DNA of 42,000 nucleotides from Chrysomallon squamiferum. Lineage: Eukaryota > Mollusca > Gastropoda > Neomphalida > Peltospiridae. The position numbers were made by a program, and so were the translations under genes. The first letter of the stretch is position 1. Every line of letters begins with the position of its first letter. The notes under the pieces were generated by a model. That model saw nothing but the letters and a program-made list of their open reading frames with translations, made no database searches and had not been told where the DNA came from. The DNA is taken from the NCBI GenBank assembly GCA_012295275.1, contig CM022671.1:26383322-26425321 (forward strand), read 5' to 3'. Positions 36,201 through 42,000 of this stretch are shown here, in pieces.

Positions 36201-37196
36201 AAAAGATATCAGAGATAATATTAGTGATAGTATCTTGACTCTTATTGTCATTATTGTTGAAGCCGTTGTCCGCAAGAACCTCGAGTGCACCGCGAAATGA
36301 ACTGTATTACATTACAGTACGAATATAAAACATTCAGATAAATTCATCTAACCGAAAAGAAAAACCTATGAATAAAAGGATTTGGAGAAAAAATGAACTT
36401 TTCTTCTTCATAATTTTTCTGTTTAAATTAGATATTTCCTTTTCTTCTTTCTTTCTTTTTTCAGTTATTTAGCTCGGTTCTTTTTTTTTTTTTTTTTTTT
36501 TTTTTAGTTTTGTTGTTAACACTTGATAACGAAGAATTGGATATGTTTGTTAATATTTAATATTTTGAGTGAAAGTGTATTATATTAACCGCAGATTGTA
36601 GTAACTGCTAAAAGGAAGGAGAAAAGGTCATTTTCCCCCATCCCCCCGAATTACTCGAAGTGTTAATAATAATTTTATTGCCATATTATGAAATACAGTT
36701 TTTCTGATGATTAAATTTTTTTATTAGCCAACGTTAATTATATAAATCTACGTTTTTTTTTAAAGAGAAATGGTCCTCGATCTATTGACCATCCGAAAAA
36801 AAAAAAAAACGAATGTTACCAAGACACTCCAACATTTTAAGAAGTTGTCATATCGTGTTTCCTGCCATTAGGATACACTGTGAGACCTTTTAAATTTTAA
36901 AGCTGGCCAATTTATTTTGTTACTTTACTGACGCCATTAAAATAGTTCTGCTGAAAAGCTTTCCTGTTCATTAAACTGCAGAATTATTTACTTTATCCAA
37001 CAGTCATCAGACGAACCATTTCAGACATTTTACTTCATAGGCTGATGCCAGTGGGATTCCTCTGTTATATTATTATCACAAAAAAAAAAAAAAAAAAAAA
37101 AAAAGTAGGAAAAATGTGTTTGTGTGTGTTTGTTTATATATGTAGAATAATAAAGTATTAAAAATAAAGCAGATTTTAACCAAAACAATAATAATG

Positions 37197-37238
<42 letters not shown>

Positions 37239-38480
37239 TAAGAATAACAACGACAAAATAAATAGAAATTATAAATAAATAAAAATAAATAAATAAATAT
37301 ATAATACTTTCTGTTTCATAATGTATGCAAATAAAGAGAAATAAAAATAAAAATGGAGAAACTAACAACTCCCCCCCCAAAACCCCATAACAACACAAAA
37401 CCCCCCACCAAAACTCCAACAAAACAACAACAAACTACAAATAATTTATATATATATACATATATCCAAAAACATTTGACTACAAGGTAATAAAAGTCAA
37501 TACAAAAATATACAGCACGTCTTCTTGTTAACCAGTCTAACTTTTTATACAACCCCGGAGTCCGCTCAGCTCAGACTGCAATAAAATCTATTACATCTAT
37601 TTTCCATTTAAAAGGAAGGAAATGATTTACAATTTGAAATTGCCAGCTTATTAAAAAAGAAAAACTGTACAGCATGAACCACCCACAGAATTTACAGAAA
37701 TAAGAAAATTAAAAAAATCGATTTTTTTTTTTTTTTTTTTTGTCGAGACTTTGGCCATTAAACTAAATGTTATATAATTCATAGCAGGATACAAAAAAAA
37801 AACCGTCAGACGCCACACGAATGATTTTATTTTTCAGAGAGCACTGTGATGATTATTTCAATAGAAAAATAATTCTGAAATATTAAAAAATAAAATACAA
37901 AATATTTTAAAAATCAGAACGTTTGAGTCAGTAGGTTTTTTTTTCTTCTTCTTAACTGAAATTTTATATGATTTTTTAATTTTGTGTATTAATTTTATTC
38001 TATATCATTTAATTTTATTCAGCTATTTAAAATTATTTTTTTAAAGATTTTAAGCATTTATTCAGTGTTGTCTTACGAGCATTATAGGCTCCAGATCAAA
38101 GAAATTCTACACACATCACCACAAACTTAAAGAAATTCTAAAGAAAATCAACACATAGAACACGTCATAGCATATACGAATTACACAGACCCTTAAATCA
38201 CGGGGCTCCCAGATAAAGTTCAACTGTGCTGACTCTTTAAGCGGCCACTGTATTTGTTAAAAAAATTCCTGATACAAAACTAGTAGGAGCCGGACCCTTG
38301 AAACCATATTATAATCAAATAATTCTACATAAATATAAAATGAATTTTGAGAAATGCATAAAACAACAGTAGATGAATGTAAAAAAAAAAACCCATAGCT
38401 TTACAGTAAGATAAACAATCAACTGTCCGAGAGTAAAAAGGTGAAGAGGTTAAAAGTGAAGGAACATGAAAAATATTTCT
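36201..38480. other. Low-complexity non-coding stretch
   Basis: A/T homopolymers (36480-36505, 37080-37104, 37722-37741), AAT repeats (37191-37236), AAAT repeats (37258-37300) and a C-rich patch (37370-37410). The open frames across these are translated repeats. Confidence 0.65.
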
Positions 38481-38499
38481 CGGATGTAATTAAAAACTG

Positions 38500-38830
38500 A
38501 AAGTTAGTAAACAACCGTGTTTCGACAACAGCCGTTCGTCGTGCAGTTTATACAAGATGATCCACACATTATAATGACTTGAATACGTCGTTCGAGGGCA
38601 GTCTGTGTAATAACAGGCGACGATAGCGCAGGAATGGATGGCCGAAAGCCAGAACGTGAAGAGAAAGCGTGAACAAGGGCTCTCTCCGCAAGCGACACCA
38701 AACAGTCGTCCAAATACCGTCACTCCAGCAGAGTTCGCGTAAGTTTAAGTATGGCGTTGTGATGTTGGTTTTAACCACATGACTGGGAGTCAGGTTTGAC
38801 ATTTCCCTGATTATATGTGTACACTTCATT
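38500..38830. other. GC-richer, CpG-containing island of unknown nature
   Basis: About 330 bp with raised GC and several CpGs (CCGTTCGTCGTGCAG, TACGTCGTTCGAGG, TCTCCGCAAGCGAC). It is open in all three minus-strand frames. None of the three translations resembles a family that I know, and no clear splice borders frame it. A conserved regulatory element, an untranslated first exon or a young transposon fragment are all possible. Confidence 0.3.
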
Positions 38831-40116
38831 AAAAAAATGGTTGTTTTTGTGCTTCAAGGTCACACAAGCCAAAGCCGGAAATCACTCCTGCTTCTGTGGT
38901 GTTTCAATTTCTGTTTTCTCATCTGCAAGTTCGATCATCTTAAATTGCAGTGACGTGAAGATGATTAAAATTTATACCTGAAAAATACATACATACATAG
39001 ATACATACATACATCCACACATACATCCACACATATGAAAACTACATACATACATTCAAATATACATACATACATACATACATACGTACACACATACATG
39101 CATACATCCTAAATACTCAATACATCTTAAACGAATGTGTAATATCAGTCCATTTTCTAACACTGATTACTTGTTATTTATGTATTTATTTATTCTTCTG
39201 TTGCTTCATCGGCTGTGGTATACATTTATATAAGACTGGTAAATTAGCGTGATTAAGAAATATCTGCTACACCTTACAACGTCTATTTCTCTTATTAGCC
39301 TGGGAACAACAGAACAGTCACAAGAAATACAAACTCTGATTTCAAGATACGTTTAGAGAGAATATTAAATTTATGTTATTTATTGACAGAATATTAAATT
39401 CGCAAGTATTTATTAATATAAGATTAAATTTATGGTACATTTATTGACAGAATACTAAATTTATAAGTGATTTAATGACAGAATATAATATTTATAAAGA
39501 CTGAGATTTATTACTGTAATGATAAAGCTCTGGAAAATCAAGATACTGAAAAGATATGTGGGAATGAAGAATAGGTCAAAAAGACGAAATAAGAATCAGT
39601 TAAATAGCCTGCCAAACAAATAAGCACCCAGGCAGAGCTAGATAACTGAATGATTATTTGGAAGAAAATGTGTTCACACATGGAGATAAATATGAATACA
39701 CAGAGAAAAGGCCATATAGAGAGATATTTAGCCATTCATACATTCGTAAGTACGTAGGTACATACATAGATGCATATACATACATACGTATACATGTCGA
39801 AAGATAAACAGATGGATAGATAGATAGATAGTCAGATCTATAGATAAACAGACAGTCAGACAGACAGACTGATCGATAGATAGACAGATTGATAGATAGA
39901 CAGATGGATGCATATATTGATAGATGGTTGGATGGATGTATATACGTATCAGAGAAAAGGAAAGAGAGAAAGAAGTGTTACAAGTACTAGAATAAACTTG
40001 TAATCAATATGTTACTAGAATAGAGTTGCGTTAAATGTTACAGATTATCAAATCTCGTGCGTTTCAAATGACTGCTTTGATTCGAAACCTCTACGTTATT
40101 ATATATCAGCTGACAA
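38831..40116. repeat. Tetranucleotide microsatellite region
   Basis: Two repeat blocks: (ACAT)n with interruptions at about 38986-39110, and mixed ATAC, GATA and CAGA repeats at about 39740-39945. The rest is AT-rich and without a supported gene. The open frames here are translated repeats. Confidence 0.85.
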
Positions 40117-40222
40117 CTAAAGCTTCTGATTATCGATGTCTGCAAGGAGATCCAGTGTTTGATTGACGGGTTTTCGGTTGGGCTTCCCGACTGCGGCGGC
40201 ACAGACATGACCTCCTGGCAAC
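40117..40222 (-). CDS. Candidate terminal exon, unknown gene
   Basis: On the minus strand a good acceptor, GTATTTTCAG, ends at 40223. It is followed by a GC-rich frame (entering in phase 2) that contains KPNRKPVNQTLDLLADID and ends at TAG 40117-40119. Other frames are open too: a minus-strand ATG frame starting MSVPPQSGSPTENPS and a plus-strand frame containing KLLIIDVCKEIQCLIDG. The reading is therefore not secure. I recognise none of these. Confidence 0.28.
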
Positions 40223-40437
40223 CTGAAAATACATTTCTTGTAAACAATTTGGAAGCAATTTATTAGTTTTGTCTTTTAATCAATTTCGCTATTCCAGATC
40301 TGGTCTAGAGGGACCGCTGAGATAAAAGGATTTTCAAAATCAAAGATGCAACCGGCTCCATACTTTAGATTCTAATTTGGATAATGGCTAGTAAGGAGAA
40401 GTTAAGTTCAGGCTTTGGAACCGGCCAATTTAGAGCA

Positions 40438-41120
40438 AGAGGCAGAGTCATCCGACTTAAGTCCGAGTGTGAAGCTGAATACGCCAAAGTTATTCACACT
40501 AATTTAGTTAATGTAAAGCTGAATATGCACACGGTGCGCACGCTAATCTAGTAAACGTAAAGCTGAATACGCCAGAGTCATTCACACAAGTCTTGAGGAC
40601 TTAAAGCTGAATGCGCCAGTAATATTCATACTAATCTTGAGGACTTAAAGCGGAATATGCCAATTTTACTTATACTAATCGATTAAAGGTAAACATGAAT
40701 ATGCCAATGTCCTTCGTACTAATCTAGAGAACGTAAAGCTGATTACGCCAGTGTCCTTCATATTAATCTAGAGAACGTAAAGCTGAATACGCCAATGTTC
40801 TTAATATTAATCTAGAGAACGTAAAGCTGAATACGCCAGTGTCCTTAATATTAATCTAGAGAACGTAAAGCTGCTTACGCTAATGATATTCATACTAATC
40901 TAATTAATGTAAACGTGAATATGCAAACGTTATGCACACTAATCAAGTGAACGTAAAGCTGATTACGTCAACATTATTCACACTAATCTAGAGCTCATAA
41001 GCTGAATACGCCAAAATTATTACGCCAATCTTGTTAACGTAAAGCTGAATACGCTAATGTTGTTAGAACACTAATCGTGTGAATGTGAAGCCAAACACGC
41101 CATCGACTTTCACACGTATC
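40438..41120. repeat. 44-bp minisatellite, long copy (about 15 units)
   Basis: Opens with the same AAGAGGCAGAGTCATCCGAC as the array at 35963. About 15 units of 43-46 bp follow, with consensus near TAAAGCTGAATACGCCAATG then TTATTCACACTAATCTAGAGAACG. Units in the middle (40690-40865) are the most alike; those at both ends have drifted. Confidence 0.93.
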
Positions 41121-41520
41121 CAGTGATTCGTCAGTCTGTCATATATAATTGTCTTAGTAACTGCAAGAGGAAAACTAGAGGTTAATTCAGAATGTGTGAA
41201 ATTACAAGTTTAAGTAAATATTTAAAAGGACTCTGCAGCTGTGGAGTTTAACACAGAATTAACAGCTTTGTTGACAACTACTTTATAACAACGTGTTTCT
41301 CGAACTTTCAGTTTTATTTAGAAACAGATAAATGACTAAGTTACACTGTTTCTTTGGATGAAACTATGAAGGCTTCATTAAAAATAATATTATGGATCCA
41401 GAAGTGAATAAATTAGAAAATTCAAAATTGAATAAAATAATCGTTTCTCATGCAGTGGCCTACATAATATTCACAAAAAATTTAACCTTGCAGTTCCAGA
41501 TTACTTTGTTTTTGCTTTTG

Positions 41521-41604
<84 letters not shown>

Positions 41605-41627
41605 ATTTTTTTTTTTTTTTTTTTTTT
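41521..41627. repeat. (ATT)n and poly-T tract
   Basis: About 27 ATT units, with one short T-run interruption, end in a run of about 23 T residues. The 85-codon frame across it is not a gene. Confidence 0.97.
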
Positions 41628-41738
41628 ATTATTCAACTGGTTTTCTTGATATCAGAATTTTTATGAACGTTTTAAAATTATTATTTTTTATAAAGTTATT
41701 GTTAAAATTTCATTTCTCAAATTTTTCAAAACCAAGAA

Positions 41739-41990
41739 TTCGATTTCTTTGTATTATGTTTAACTTTCTTTGACACGATATTAAAAATTTCGATTTCTTT
41801 GCATAAAAATGTCCCAACTTCCTAATTCTAATATTCCTACCACTGACATACCAAAAATTTCGATTTCTTCAAATAATAATAATAAAAAAAAAATTTCGAT
41901 TTCTTCTTATCAAGATTTATGACTTCATTTTCTGATGCTCTCGCATCTCCAGGAACGTGAAGATTTGACCAGAAGCGATTTCTTCATCGT
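41739..41990. repeat. Dispersed motif TTTCGATTTCTT, five copies
   Basis: CGATTTCTT occurs at 41741, 41791, 41871, 41897 and 41976. The middle three are preceded by AAAATT. Spacings (50, 80, 26, 79) are irregular, so this is not a simple tandem repeat. Such density is unexpected in AT-rich DNA that is poor in CpG. Role unknown. Confidence 0.6.
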
Positions 41991-42000
41991 CATCTTATTG

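Noticed and set aside
40438-41120. Second candidate repeat-spacer array
   Set aside because: The whole 44-bp unit drifts together; there is no fixed repeat with unique spacers.

Overview
The window is AT-rich animal DNA with spliced genes, long introns, many mono-, di- and trinucleotide runs and short DNA-transposon derivatives. Phase-consistent GT/AG exons, orthologues of the animal proteins ZCRB1 and Pelota, and an animal-type C2H2 zinc-finger gene all point to a metazoan. The texture (TTA/TTG/TTC runs, ACAT and GATA repeats, Tigger- and hAT-like MITEs) suggests a lophotrochozoan, perhaps a mollusc. That placement is inference, not proof.

Layout. (1) 1-6251: a head-to-tail array of about 1.46-kb units, four full copies plus a partial one. 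Each full unit carries a copy of one exon of ZCRB1, a U12-spliceosome RRM/zinc-knuckle protein. The gene runs on the minus strand: its first two coding exons are at 7136-7024 and 6392-6291, and its best-preserved third exon is at 5929-5821. The final exon must lie left of the window. (2) 7150-13957: mostly non-coding, with a lone copy of the array core (9221-10127), a hAT MITE (10571-10861) and a small coding-like terminal exon of an unknown gene (11002-11151). (3) 13958-19688, minus strand: a regulatory-protein gene with three upstream exons and two alternative-looking terminal exons. One encodes seven C2H2 fingers and the other a helix-turn-helix domain that resembles half of a Pax paired domain. 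Every junction is phase 2. (4) 20679-26823, plus strand: the complete 12-exon pelota (PELO/Dom34) gene, head-to-head with the zinc-finger gene about 1 kb away. Its only defect is one extra base in exon 11, exactly at CTT-AGT-A, where a +1 ribosomal shift would give the conserved protein. (5) 26844-42000: gene-poor, with a truncated Tigger-like element, two copies of a 44-bp minisatellite 4.5 kb apart, microsatellites, and a few GC-richer coding-like islands that could be exons of unidentified genes.

The named genes do not form a pathway. ZCRB1 acts in minor-intron splicing, Pelota in rescue of stalled ribosomes, and the third gene is probably a transcription factor. The most interesting signals are the amplified ZCRB1 exon, the zinc-finger versus paired-like choice of terminal exon, and the frameshift site in pelota.
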